DNA of 64,000 nucleotides from assembly GCA_030141605.1 (NCBI GenBank), contig JAQGDQ010000124.1:67001-131000 (forward strand). Reading direction: 5' to 3'. The position numbers and the translations under genes are program-made. Positions 36,401-48,105 of the stretch are shown one piece after another. Every line of letters begins with the position of its first letter. Position 1 is the stretch's first letter. Source of the stretch: Tubiluchus corallicola. Taxonomy: Eukaryota > Priapulida > Priapulimorpha > Priapulimorphida > Tubiluchidae. Under the pieces are notes generated by a model that searched no databases, had not been told where the DNA came from, and saw nothing but the letters and a program-made list of their open reading frames with translations.

Positions 36401-39400
36401 TTGCTTCGTTAGCAAAAACTGTGCTACGAATGCTATGATTCTTTTTCAAACCTTTCACAATGTTATCTAAACTTATTTCAGACAACTTGCCATTAAAATG
36501 GTTGTACTTAACGACCATCGCAGGAGTTTAAACTTACATGTTTACACAGCATTACTGCTAACACAAGCTTTGTATTCAATAAGACAGTATGTCAGTGATA
36601 CAAAATCTCAAAAAGATTTTTTAAATTTTATTTATGAAGAGTGTTTCTTGTGCTTTAACAAAACATTTTGTACACAAACCTTTAAGGAAATGAGGAACAA
36701 CAGTTGCTACATTGTACGTTAATTCTGATAAATGCCTACAGCAGTAAATTAGGTTAATTTAAATATGTTTATACTGAAAATTGAAAAGCAGCAAAAATGT
36801 CACTGAAAATGAATGTAAATATGAAATGTGAGACATTCGTGCATTTGCTTGATAAAAGCACATTTTCATATCGGAAAGAAATACACGTGAAAAAAGAATT
36901 GTAAACATAAAAAAATGAAAAACCATTATCAGATGCAGTCAGCCATGTTGCATGCAGTCACATGCATTTATGATAAGAAACTTTGAAATACAAAACTAAA
37001 CCATATTAAATAAATATTGAAGTCTTTAACACGTAATCTACACTAGACATTTCTTATTTTAGCGGTGAAAGATCAAAAGCAACTGGACATGGCATCACGC
37101 TGGACACATAAGCAATGTTAAGCTCTCCAAACTTCCAAAAGTTTCGCTTTTCCGCAAGAATAAACAAACACAGGACAAGAAATAACTGTGAGGACTCTCA
37201 CGCAGGATGTCCTGCAGTTAGAAGACTTACTCCTAGTCTTACAGAGTTTCAGAACCCTGGTCATGTGGTGCTACAGTCAGTGAAAATGCTAAGCTGGCTG
37301 CGACACTCTGACAAGCAAAATAAAAATGAAAACATTCCGAACCTACAGCTGTCCAAAAGTAAGTAAAAATAAAATATAAAATGTCACATCTTAAGCAACA
37401 AAACGCTTGTAAGCACACAAGTTTGATATTACTCTATTTTAATCAAGTGTCAGACAAAAAGACAGCTGCCCTTTTACATAAATACATAAAACCATGACTC
37501 TCAGCTACTACTGAAATATAATCTGTTAAAATCCAAATAAATAAAATGCCACTTTTCAACTTTCGAGGACGTTAACCCCAAACAATCTTAATCTAATACT
37601 TTCATTAGCGCAAAGAAGTTCTAATTCTGTTTAAAATTACCAGGCCTGTAAAATAGATCGGCAGATGGCCTGCAGATTATAAGATAAAGATCGATGCCAC
37701 ATTGCAGCATGCTTCTTGCTAACAAGAATAATGGTCCATGTAAGACAATTGATGCCTCGCTTGGCTGGTTGGGTTGTGAGACAGACAAATACAAAAATAA
37801 CTTAAGAAGCCACTAGAGGAAAACTGAGCACTGCTAATGTATTTTGTTTAGAACAGGTCTTGAAACTGGTCAAGCTCATCGTGTAGAATGATCAAGTTAC
37901 TATTGTTACTATGGTCGGTACATTTGCAGGAATGTACATTCACTGCAGTGAAGTTCAGGAACTAGGCAACCATACTGCATTTATTAAACAATGCTAAACT
38001 GCTTTAAAATATAAAACAATTGATCTGCATGCAAAAGAAAGGCTTTGAAAGAAACAGTAACACTTTTTTGCATTATCTTAATTTAAATACTGTAAACACA
38101 AATTTTTTGTGAACTTTTATTTTTAAATTGCGAGAGTATAAACATTTTTGACAATTTTGTAAACATTTTATTTTACTCCCCAATTTCTTTTTATTGTGGG
38201 ATTTCCAAATATTTTTAAGAATCTCCAGAAAATTATCTGGAAAGTTGACAAGTATAGCACACCGGTTCAATACCACTAACAAACTCGTCTAGCTCAATAG
38301 TAATAACAGCTGAATAATCAAGCTATCAAGTAAAACAATAAAAAGCCAGCCAACTTGTCTGAACCTACAATTGGGTACAAATGACTTCAACATATTTGCA
38401 CAGGCCGAGGAGTTTCTATTTTGCAAGAACTGTTTACATTAGTTAACAAGACCACGAGGTGCCGCAGAAATGAATTGATTTATTGCTGGCTTCAAGCTAT
38501 TTGATATAATGTCGCTCTCATTTCCGGGCTGCTGGCAAAAACAGCTAGAAAACAAGACTGTCTTAGTTGATCAAGAAGCCGAAACAAACACGGAAATGAG
38601 TAACAGACGAGTATTAAACTGAAACCATTTGCACTGTTGCTGAAGCCATTTGCACTGTTGCTGCAACATTAATTATGACAACCGGTTCAGGCAAACCAAC
38701 ATTAATGTCTTGAGAGACATCCATATATATTTTCAGACATTCTCACACTTCAACAAAAAGCTCTTTCGCAGCGCAAAAAATGCCAAAATTTTAATTAACT
38801 AGCTAGTACATCGCAAAAAATATGTCACTAACAGTAAGAAACCAGAATTTTTTGATCATTATCAGTCAAGCTAAAACCCAGTTTGCTGAAGAAGCAAACT
38901 TTGAAAAACTCAGAACTAATCGGGATTTGAACTAGAAAATTGGAAGTTAGCATACGGCGATGATGCTAACTTATGACTGCACCAAATAAGTGATGGATTT
39001 AAGTAGTAAACAGTTATTTTTCTCACATACAAAGGCCTAACGTATATATGCTTTTCAGTTTTGAAAAGTGAACTTTTTGTGTCTACATAATACTGTTATA
39101 ACTATGAAATGCCAGTTATTAGCATAATGAAATTAGTTACTAAACAATCACCTTCTCTCTTTTGTTCTTGTTCAATAGCTTTGTAATCATGCCAGTCTAT
39201 TCTTTTCCCACCAAATTTTGCATCTTGAAACTTCAGCACCTGAGAAGAAGAGGAAAATGTATGCATATAAATTTGGATTGTGAAAAACTGTAACGTTTTG
39301 TAGTATAGCATTCGACTTCTGTACAACAAGCATGAACCACTAAGCCATGCAGGCACAAACTACTATTAAGCAGAATTTCCAAAGAGAGACAGGTTCATCA

Positions 39401-40885
39401 TACTTTTGAGAGTCAGCAAATTTTAAAATAATTTGAAAACTATGAAATGAAAAACTGGTCTATTTACCGGGCAGTAGTCTAGTACCTTTGCAGCAGTAAT
39501 TTAGATTGAACACAGCCACATTATTAGTTTCTTTATTAATTGTCCCAGTTCTGGCTGAGGACCGACCAAAAGCTAGTTTAAACATATTAACACTTACATC
39601 TCACATATCAAATTAAATGCACTTTTAATGTCAAGTTTTGCAAAACTAGCATTTAATCAAAGAAGCACATTAATTTTTTACAGTCGACGTATTATCCAAA
39701 TACCTTTACACACAGCAAATGAATATTTTATTACTTCTACGTAATGCAGTTTGATAATACTATTAAGTGATACAAAGGAGAAGCATGGCAGCAGTGAAGC
39801 CAGTGAAACATTGGTTACATTATATACAGAGCTGCAAATGATTTAAAACCTCTATACTGCACTGCTTCTGTAGACAATGAAAACTGCAAAGCTAATGCAA
39901 TGACTGTAATTTTTAAGTTTAGTTAACAATTTTAAATGATCTTTAGGTACATTAAGGACATGTGCTAACTGTCAAGTCAGGAGACTAACTACTTCTGATC
40001 AAAGACAACAAATTACTAGGCAGACATTAGTTAGACCAGACTGATAGCTTAAATACAATACTTCAGCTAGAGTTTTAATAGATGATTTTTTATAGTAAAA
40101 AGAGTCACACCCATTGTCATTATAAGAATTAGTATTGACAAGAAAATGTAACAAGGAGCAAGTCTTAGACTAATTTTTTACTTTGTTTCCATGCATATTT
40201 TTTAAACGGCTTGGCACAAGTCACAATACAGCAGTCAACTATTTTACGAAAGGTGCATAGTGCAACGAGACCAAAACCTAGTTCATTCTCAAAAATAATT
40301 GACTAAGATGAGTTTTCGAACTGGCACGGGTACCACAGAGCTTTTCATTTGGATGTGTATACTTACATATTCTCTACAGCAGGCAAAGTAAAATAACAGG
40401 ACAGCAGTATTGCCTGGTACAACCACATAAACATGATTTTCCTGACAGTAATTCAAGCATTTACAAACCAGGTATAGCAGTACTTAACTTCTGTAGCAAA
40501 GCACACACAGTGACTACTCATGTGTAAGCACATTATGTCGTAACCGTGTTCAAGATTACCTTATTTCTATGCAGATCTAAGGAAATTTTTTACACAGGTA
40601 TAAAATTTCAGACAAGACAATGGCAAATAACTACCTATTAATTATACGTTGACATACCTTTGAATATTTGTCACTAAGCACTTCACCATTCTGAGATTTC
40701 TCTGGTAATATGTTCTGAGATTTAGATTTAACTGCCTCATTGCCTTTTAGCAACTCCCTTAGCTGGAGTGTGTTTGCATGATCAGGGAATAGCAAACGTA
40801 ATGTTAGAGGTCCAAATGTCAAGAGCACAGTCAAAAAGATGAGCCACTTTATTAACGTCACCGTATTTCTCCTCATTGTGTGCAT
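24454..40885 (-). CDS. GALNT10: Polypeptide N-acetylgalactosaminyltransferase, GALNT10/GALNT7-like, with four alternative exon-8 copies
   Basis: Minus-strand exons: 1, 40658-40885; 2, 39152-39239; 3, 35812-35956; 4, 34506-34672; 5, 33062-33250; 6, 31992-32169; 7, 31483-31600; one of four exon 8 copies; 9, 27581-27802; 10, 26581-26691; 11, 25263-25406; 12, 24454-24606. All join in frame to 617 or 618 residues, normal for the family. It is a type II Golgi membrane protein with an anchor at about residues 13-33. The GT-A catalytic domain has [20 protein letters not shown], the metal-binding DSH in FLDSHCE (about D258/H260), [13 protein letters not shown] and [16 protein letters not shown]. The ricin-type lectin domain (from about residue 484) keeps C-I-D, C-F-D and C-L-D starts and QQW and QKW ends. 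It transfers GalNAc from UDP-GalNAc to Ser/Thr, starting mucin-type O-glycans. FDWEFYYKR and CKSFKWFM point to the GALNT10/7/17 branch. The ATG at 40885 follows an in-frame TGA; Met at 40876 is an alternative. Confidence 0.96.
27178..27260. repeat. TATA/CATA-rich microsatellite in the intron after GalNAc-transferase exon 9
   Basis: Alternating ACATATATAC-type units. Overlapping Tyr/Ile-rich open frames on the minus strand are artefacts of it. Confidence 0.7.
28259..28369 (-). CDS. GALNT10: GalNAc-transferase alternative exon 8, copy 4 (nearest exon 9)
   Basis: 111 nt, phase 0/0, acceptor tttctatag and donor gtaagc. It encodes [20 protein letters not shown] then [23 protein letters not shown] is closest to the RK..PY usual in GALNT10-type enzymes, so this may be the ancestral form (inference). 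Confidence 0.92.
29387..29500 (-). CDS. GALNT10: GalNAc-transferase alternative exon 8, copy 3
   Basis: 114 nt, phase 0/0, acceptor ttcgtag and donor gtaagt. It encodes [20 protein letters not shown] then [18 protein letters not shown]. The loop is neutral and proline-rich. The exon's DNA shares long near-identical runs with copy 2 (GATTGA.GCACC.TGCTCTCG), indicating a relatively recent duplication or conversion. Confidence 0.92.
30095..30205 (-). CDS. GALNT10: GalNAc-transferase alternative exon 8, copy 2
   Basis: 111 nt, phase 0/0, acceptor ttcatag and donor gtaagt. It encodes [20 protein letters not shown] then [17 protein letters not shown]. It is close to copy 3 in the conserved half ([14 protein letters not shown]), with a basic, proline-rich loop. 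Confidence 0.92.
30335..30585. repeat. Inverted repeat between exon 8 copies 1 and 2
   Basis: Arms of about 35 bp at 30335-30370 and 30551-30585 share GGTAAAGG..TTTGTAAA in opposite orientation (16/18 in the core), with partial matching outward (CCCTT..AT). The spacer is 180 bp. It could be a small transposon (MITE) or a long-range RNA stem in the pre-mRNA. It sits wholly in the intron separating two alternative exons. Confidence 0.55.
30708..30821 (-). CDS. GALNT10: GalNAc-transferase alternative exon 8, copy 1 (nearest exon 7)
   Basis: 114 nt, phase 0 at both ends, acceptor ttctttag and donor gtgagt. It encodes 38 residues: [20 protein letters not shown] then [18 protein letters not shown]. 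It keeps the metal-ligand histidine in SRIGH. This is the most divergent copy. It lacks the GDF ending shared by the other three and carries a charged SREHGN loop. Confidence 0.9.
33715..34022. mobile_element. MITE in GalNAc-transferase intron 4
   Basis: The ends GGCACATTCAGACTAGTGAG and CTTGCTAGTCTGAATGCACC are inverted copies with few mismatches. The 308-bp interior repeats GTAACTCACAG / CTGTGAGTTAC words in both orientations, so it can fold extensively. It has no coding capacity. The superfamily is not assigned; no clear target duplication. Confidence 0.7.
36330..36680 (+). repeat. Dispersed repeat, copy B, in GalNAc-transferase intron 2
   Basis: Partner of 7395-7720. Both share TATGTCAGTGATACA-like and ATGAAGAGTGTTTCTTG-like blocks in the same order. 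It is old and diverged and has no coding capacity. Confidence 0.5.
38910..38985 (-). mobile_element. tRNA-like SINE fragment
   Basis: On the minus strand a hairpin GTTAGCAT..ATGCTAAC is followed by CTAGTTCAAATCCCGATTAG, close to the Pol III B box (GGTTCGANTCC). No functional tRNA fold was established. Confidence 0.35.
39240..40657 (-). other. GalNAc-transferase intron 1
   Basis: 1.4 kb of AT-rich sequence between the anchor exon and the stem exon, with one tRNA-like SINE candidate near its 3' end. Nothing else was recognised. Confidence 0.6.
39300..39352 (-). mobile_element. tRNA-like SINE fragment
   Basis: Minus strand reads GCATGGCTTAGTGGTTCATG, a good A-box-like start (TRGCNNAGNGG). GAAGTCGAATGC follows as a weak B box. 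Confidence 0.4.
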
Positions 40886-41109
40886 ACAGTCAGTGACACA
40901 TATCGCTCATTTAGTAACATCTGCTGCAGCCTGCTTAAACATCATGCTCCTGTATAATTAATGCACCCACTTCAACACTTAGACTACAACAGCTTCACTG
41001 CAGCTCCAGCTTTGCCACACAACCTGGCTTCATTACATCTACATGATGGATATCTTCTCTGAAAACAGCGAAGAAAGTACATGTAAACTATCATTAAGTA
41101 CTGTGCGAT

Positions 41110-41360
41110 TCTCGCAGGTATGTGTGCGGAGTACGTGTGCATATATATGGCGTGCATGGGAACTATACGTGTATGTTCTGTATGTGTATGTTCCATGAAC
41201 GCGGAGTATGTATGGATGCATGAGGCATTCGTGCGGAGTATGTGTGACAGCATGTGGGATGCGTGCGAAGTGTGTGTGCACGCATGTGGGAAGCGTGCAG
41301 AATGTGTGCCCATGCATGAGGGATGTGTGTGCATGTATTGGCATGTGTGTGGAGTGTATC
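41110..41360. repeat. GT/GCATG-rich degenerate minisatellite just upstream of the GalNAc-transferase start
   Basis: A purine-pyrimidine alternating tract with recurring GCGGAGTAYGTGTG, GCATGTGGGA.GCGTG and TGTGTGCATG units. It begins about 225 bp upstream of the ATG at 40885, so it falls in the 5' UTR or promoter. Overlapping long open frames in several phases are an effect of the repeat. Confidence 0.75.
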
Positions 41361-44058
41361 TCAATGATTTACACCTCAACCGTTGCAATCTAAAGTGATC
41401 ACAGGAATGAGACTTTTATCAGTCATGATTATAACATCAAAAATTCATTTACTAGATCTTCCTAAACTTATTGCCGTACCCTACACAAGTGTTAACCCAC
41501 TACTTTCATAAGTTCCCTTTACATCAGCATGACTAGTTTACATCCTTGAATGAAAAACAGTGTGATTTTGTTGCTGCTAACATAATGCTCGTGTTGCATA
41601 TCAGCTGAAAGTTTCTGAAGCATGTAGAAGAATCAAGTACTAAACTAAATTAGCTCGTATTTCACTGCCACAAATTTCATTGCATTGTTGAACAGCAGTT
41701 AAAGTATAAAAACAAAGCTATACAAGCAGAATCAGATATTAAAAAATCAATGGTTTACAGATATGAAACTCATCTTATGAAATATTTTTAACACAGTAAA
41801 AAGACAAATAATACAAAGTATGATAAAAAGAATATGTGTGCTTGCAAGGCAAACTCATCCATAAGTCGACAATTAACCTTTTCTAGCTATTCACATATCC
41901 TGAATCTCCGTTTCACGAGGATCATTTTGATACCAAGCTCATTGCTCTATGTTATTTCTAAGTTCAGATAATCCACGTTGAAGTTGAGGTGCACACTATG
42001 CACTGAAAAACATAATCTTGAGAAAATTGCTGTCAAAGTCAGCCATTGGTTTTTGTCGCGTCTCTACAAAACACTTAGCAACCGTACAAAAGTGTTGATG
42101 TTATGGACTTTGCAAGAACACATTGAAGTTATGTTTACATCCAGTAGATGGCTCTTTCTGACGAAGATCTGGTCTTGTCAACACAAAAAACCCAAAGCAA
42201 AATTAATGCTTCCACGAGCTACTATCGGAGTTTGAAAATACAAGTTTTTTACAATTGCAGTACTAGTTTCTATCCATAAAAGTGGGCATGGGGTTTGAAC
42301 ATGAGATTTTTGGTATTTTTTGGACATTTTCTTGATAATTTCATGCTAGAATATAAAAGTCCAATATATTTACCGTTGGTTTTTCTAAACACAAAAAAAT
42401 TCACATTTGAACAAATTTTTGGTGCATTCTTCTTTGAAGCACCATAACGTAGTTCTAACTATGTTGACTAATGGTTTGGGTTTACAAGCATACATATCAT
42501 CCTTGTTGCTTACTTGCATACTTCAGACAAATGATATTTCAGATATATGATGACAAATCACTCTTACAGACCAAAGTGCTGATAGATTGCAACACAACGA
42601 AAATTTCTCTAGATTTCATGAAACACATGCGTACTGTGATAGAGAAACTGCAGATTACCATCTGGGGAAACATGCTGCAATGCATTACTTTTAAATCTAA
42701 TCTTAGACACAACATATTTCAGTTTAATGACCAAGGCCAGAAATTATCTTACACTGTTACTGTACATTACTGTAACTGTCAAGAATATTACAGGATTTGA
42801 TGATTATTCAACGATAATCTGAGATGACATCAATCCTTCCAGTAATTTATAAATGTTTCTAATAAGCCACCATATTTTTTTAAAGATAGAACACATAATT
42901 ATAGACAACATCACAAGATAATTGAAAAACAAAACAAAATTCTGTACCAAAATCTACACTGCTGAGTTATTTCCGGATTAAATATCAATACAAAGCAAAT
43001 AAATTTAATAATTTTTTTCGTATGAAAGCGGGGCTGAGAAAAGCAGTGCAGATGTGGCAATTCAGTGGAGAGTCTTCATCTACCACAAGTTAAAACGCAG
43101 GACAATCATTTGGTCTTACATCACAATTTTGTGGCCTTCACAGCGTGCAAGGTGGTTTTATAAAGCGAAGTTTGGATTTAAAAAACAATGGATTATATTA
43201 AGTTAAAGTATTATACAGTTGTAATTATAATTATAACATTATAATTAATTTTTAGTTGCTGGCCTTTCACCTATAACTAAAACTAAAAAATAATTTAAAC
43301 CCACACAGTAACTAAAAATTAATTAAATGTTACAACTTTATATATATTATTATTATAATAAAGGGCATTAAAGTATGCAATAGAACGTTGCAATTTGATT
43401 ACACATCAGTTTACAACAAAAGAAGTGGAGTTGCTAGTCTGGATTAATTCATTACAGTTGTATCGTACTAATATTTCTATTAACAAGTGAAAACAAATGA
43501 ATTCTATTTCTAATTCAAGAAGATTGCAAAACTACTGTGCGAGCACAACACAAACTTGTTCAAGCTTACAGTCTCAGTAACCATTGCCGCTGATTACATT
43601 GCTATTTATTAGATGAAGTACTTCAAGTAGGGTACATCAATATATCAGTAAATACATATGCAAGTCGCGCAATTAATTACACTATTTTAACAACAAGGAC
43701 TTATTTCAAATAAGACTTTATTGACTTACATTTCCAGAACAATGTAACCTCTATTAAAAACCAACGTTACGAACGCCACGTTATCAACAAACTTGAGCAA
43801 TTTCCAGTCCAGCAATAAAAGAAACCTTTCTAGCAACAAGCGACCAAGTCATAGTTCAGCGTAAAAGTGGATCATCGAATACAGTCTTACAGGCGTGTAT
43901 GCTGTATAGTGGACCCAATAGCAATGAGCAAAGGACCATTGGCATTCATTGCCATTGGACACTTCTGTGTTATGCATAATTGCAGGATGCTTTTGATTTA
44001 CAACGGTTTTCATTTACACATATTACTTATTCTTGTACTTTTTGGTAAATTTAATAAC

Positions 44059-44118
44059 TAGCATAGTGGGCTAGGACGGTGGCAAAATTCACTGCTAGGG
44101 CTGATTCCCAGGTAGGCA
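44059..44118 (+). mobile_element. tRNA-like SINE fragment
   Basis: TAGCATAGTGGGCTAGGACG, then about 25 bases later GGGCTGATTCCCAGG, which resemble A and B boxes of a tRNA-derived SINE head. Confidence 0.3.
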
Positions 44119-46359
44119 ACACTGTGTTCATATCCAAGCACAGTGTTGGAGGCAAAATCACGTCAGCAGAAGAAAACATTAAAAAATTATGACCTTGATT
44201 AATTTGAATAGTTAAATGACGAACGGATTTCAAACTCAACAAAACTTACATGACATTGTAGCAGTGACACTTTTAAGCTATACATGTACACTATAATTAT
44301 ACCGGCATTTTCTATTTGACACAACTGAACCAAAAGATGCTATACTGTCACAGATATTCACCAATGTCCATCATGTTCAGATAAACACGTTGTCAATACA
44401 TGCATTTTTTGAAATGGATGAAAGATCACAAGACTAATTCAAACCTAAAAATGATCAATTTTAATGCTAAACAAAAAAATGAAAAAACAAGACTAGTTGA
44501 AATTCCCTTTAAATTTAGGCTGAATCAGATTTAATATTTGGCTGAAACACGACTAATCTAATGTCTGCGAAGAAATGTACAAAAATTTTAAATAAATCAA
44601 TAAGTATACAATTATGAGCCCCTCTCCTGAGCATGACATAATTAATGTCTGGCACAGCAAGAAAATGAAGCACTATTACTGGTCTTTTAAGTTTAATTTG
44701 TATTTTAAGATGGAGATTTTTGTAGTGAATGAAAAATCACTTTGAGTTAGAACCTAAAAAAATAATTAATATCCAATTTAGGGCTTTCGATTTTGATAGA
44801 GTACAATAGGCATGATTGATGCTAGCTGTGATAATTTGGAGTGAAATCAAGTAATTTCCATTGCTGACTACAACACTTTCTGGAACAATATACAAATGCT
44901 ACAAAAGTTGCTGCTATAGTAATCAGCAAAGCGTTTTCGTAAGCACATACAACATGTTTAACTACATCAACAACAGCAGCAATAGCAATGACTATGACAA
45001 TGAATCTTAAATATAGATAGCGTGGCAAAATAACAAAGTCAGCAACAGAAACAAGTAATAATATATGTACTAATAGCTTTAATTTTTTTAATATTAGATA
45101 AGAAGGATATGGCAATAGCTGGCTTGGTATGTGCATTGTGCATGCTCACAGGGGCAAACTAAGGGTCTAACTGGTTTAAAGCATCTGCAAACGAAGTTGC
45201 TGTACTTATTAGCTAATATTCCCAGCTATAAACTCAAATTTATTCACCCGGAATATTTAAGCACAGAACTTTGACTATTTGATTAAATATTAGCTCGCTC
45301 ACAAATAAAATCAGACTCATGCACTGAATCAGCATAGAATCAGATTACCAGCAAACTTCTTGGAAACTATAATGTTATGGAGCTGTTCTTCAGTTTTTGT
45401 GTAGATCTATCAACAGCATTATCTTTACTCCTGGCAAATTAAAATGATTTTGTTTATCGTGTGTTTTTGCTTTGATTAGCTAACAGGCGAGTTGTTGTTT
45501 GTTAATCGTGGCTATCTCTGATGAGGATTCTAAAACGTTTGACAAGGGAAATATGTTGCATGTCTTAATGTCCTTCTCTTACAAGTGTCGTTCTTACAAG
45601 TTCAAATTACAGTGTAAAAAACAGACAGTACCCAAGTTACCTAAGTGGTCAAGGCTATCTTGTGCAAAATATATATGGCTTAGTATTCTGTGTCCAAATG
45701 TGGATACATTTTGAAAAACTAAAATTAATGTTTCGTGTTCAGTATACGTGTAATTGTTCAAGTGCTTACTGGCAATGCGCAAAATAGAAAAACAAAATAC
45801 TTGTAATTTAGCATATTCATGCATGCTCTTGTAAATATTATTATTACTTTAGCAAATTTTATCTATAGTCTTTAAACAACTTTTAAAGGTATCCAGAACA
45901 AAGCAGAAGAAGGCACAATCTGGTCATTAACAAGTTTCCAGTATTAACATTTATATTTGTATTTGTTGCAAAATGAATGATATTTTTATGTGTTCTGCAC
46001 GCAGCAGCAGTGTTTTACATTGCTAAGAGCAGTTGTTGCAATAAGGCCCACTCTTGGTAGTTTGATGCCCTAGGCAAAAATATTTTTAGCACCCCTCCTC
46101 AACTGAGACTACTTCCCATTATACTTCCCATGCATCCCACCGACAAAATTGAAATTTTGCAGTATAATAATAAAGCATAATGATACCTGTGCATTAGGAC
46201 TACACTTGCATTGCAGTGTACTAATTAACTGTAGTTTGTTACGTATCTACCGCTCGTGTTAATGTCATTTGAAATTGAACTTATGACCTGACTGAGACTC
46301 CCGGGTCTTCGTGACTAATTTGTAAGCCTCAAAAATATCATAAATTACTGTAAGTACAT

Positions 46360-46427
46360 AATTATTATTATTATTATCATCATCATTATCATCATCATAA
46401 TTATTATTATCATCATCATCTTCATCC
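46360..46427. repeat. ATT/ATC trinucleotide microsatellite
   Basis: Interrupted ATT and ATC triplet runs. Confidence 0.85.
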
Positions 46428-47487
46428 TAATTAGTATAAGTATGGTTGTAATAATGTACTTTTCCTCTTCGAGTACTGTAATTTATGATAATGGTTAGAC
46501 ATTGGTGCTTAGCGGTGCCGCGAGGAAAGAAATTTACTTGAATAAAATTACAGAAAGAATAACTGTATTACTCTGTCTGCCGCCTCATTGCCGTAAACAG
46601 GTATAAAATGCTTTCGGGCATGGAGCGTGGGATGTGGATTATGTTGTTCTGTTGTTGTGTATCGGAATTCTGAGATAATCTGAAGTTCTATAAAAAAGAT
46701 ATAATTTTGTTCCTAATAGTGTAAGTTTTAACCAGAAAACGATTTTGGGCAAGTTGATGTACCGGTTCCTCGGAGGTAGGCGTAGTAGTAGTACGTGAAA
46801 ATTGAGTTTAACATTCAGTGATTCAATGCCACTAACTGCTAGATTAAGCTAATGTGCCAGACCATTTTGATTTCTTAGGTGAATATACTGGATGTTTTTT
46901 ATGCAGAATTAATTTGCCGTTGCTGTTCTTAAAGTTGATGTTAAACTAGTTGGAGAAAATAAATGTTCTATGTTTAAAGCAAGTCAGATTATAATTTTGA
47001 TTGATTGATTGAATATCTTTATTGACATAAACATATGACTAAGTGTTTCGCTAATTAGCACGGAATTATTTCCTGGTAAAAAATCCCAGAGGCACAGATA
47101 AGAGGCCTGGGGAAGAACTGGATTGACAGGCATGTTAGATTTTAGAAATCAAGTGAATAAAATAATTAGAATAGAAGAGAAATGACTGAAAGCACCTTGA
47201 AGCATAAAAGTTAAAACTATTGACAAAAGAGCAACATGTACTGATGTAGCACAGATGAGGCACAACTGCAAATGTTAATCTAATTTAGCCTTAGGGTAAT
47301 TATTGTAAGCTTGATGTCTTTCTTAATATGTGTTGTAGATTCCCTGCTAAAAAGAAGCTTATAAGCCAAATTCCACTGAAGAGTGTTTTGAAATGCAGTG
47401 ATGTATCACTAGCAGTAATATGTGGCTGTAACTGATTGTTTAATACTATTTTACTAAGATGAGATCTTAGACTAGCTTTGCCTTGTT

Positions 47488-47556
47488 GAGCCAGTAAGTC
47501 AAATGGTAGACCATATGCCATAAAAGCACAGTTTCTAGGTTTAATCCCTGACTGAC
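47488..47556 (+). mobile_element. tRNA-like SINE fragment
   Basis: AGCCAGTAAGTCAAATGGTA and, 30 bases on, CTAGGTTTAATCCCTGAC fit A-box and B-box spacing. A segment TAATTATTGTAAG..TGATGTCTTTCT is present both before (about 47296) and after (about 47587) it. Confidence 0.4.
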
Positions 47557-47692
47557 TTGTAATTTTTCAGTGCCTTCTTTTTTAATTAATTATTGTAAGT
47601 GTGATGTCTTTCTGAATATGGTATCGTGAAGGTTTCAAATAATGATTTTTGTGAGTTATAGCATCAGCACATGAAGCAAATTATGGTTCAGA

Positions 47693-48105
47693 TAGGGGTG
47701 CACCAAATGCACGTTTTCATCAACCGAACCAAAACCAATTTTTGTTATTTTGGGTGCCACCGAACCGAAGCTTAGCCAATTGATCGGCTGTGCTGCCAAA
47801 TCGAATTCCAAATAAAATATCAAATTAAATTGATATTTACCAATTCCTGACCAAAGCCGAACCAAATCTTCTTGTAATTCTAATCAGCAAGTATAATAGT
47901 ATAGTAGAATAGGCAAATAGTATTATAAGGAAATTCGGTTTGTTTAATATAATTTTCACCGATTGTGGCACTTATTAAAAAAATAATTTTGGAATACAGA
48001 AGGTTCACCGACTCTTTGGTGATTACAACCTTAAGTTTACCAGACCAGATTTTTATACTGATATTTGGGGAAAATTCCATTATCCAAGTATTCGGTGCAT
48101 CCCTA
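47693..48105. mobile_element. Non-autonomous hAT-type element
   Basis: The ends TAGGGGTGCACCAAAT and ATTCGGTGCATCCCTA are inverted copies (13/16). They are flanked by 8-bp direct repeats GGTTCAGA (47685-47692) and GGCTCAGA (48106-48113), 7 of 8 matching. An 8-bp target duplication and a TAGGG terminus are diagnostic of hAT. It is 413 bp with no transposase. Confidence 0.8.

Larger units (their letters stand above)
35957..39151 (-). other. GalNAc-transferase intron 2
   Basis: 3.2 kb. It holds dispersed repeat copy B, a tRNA-like SINE candidate near 38910-38985 and a perfect-but-one 21-bp tandem duplication at 38620-38661 (TGAARCCATTTGCACTGTTGC). No extra coding exon was supported. An 83-codon open frame on + at 37115-37366 has no recognisable domain. 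Confidence 0.6.

Noticed and set aside
41039-41398. Long overlapping frames rich in His/Thr or Cys/Val on both strands
   Set aside because: They arise from the GT/GCATG minisatellite. Codon use and residue repetition follow the repeat unit.
42471-42800. 109-codon open frame on + with a short stretch (QIYDDKSLLQTK) resembling translation factor eIF3e
   Set aside because: The similarity covers about a dozen residues and does not continue on either side. Treated as chance.
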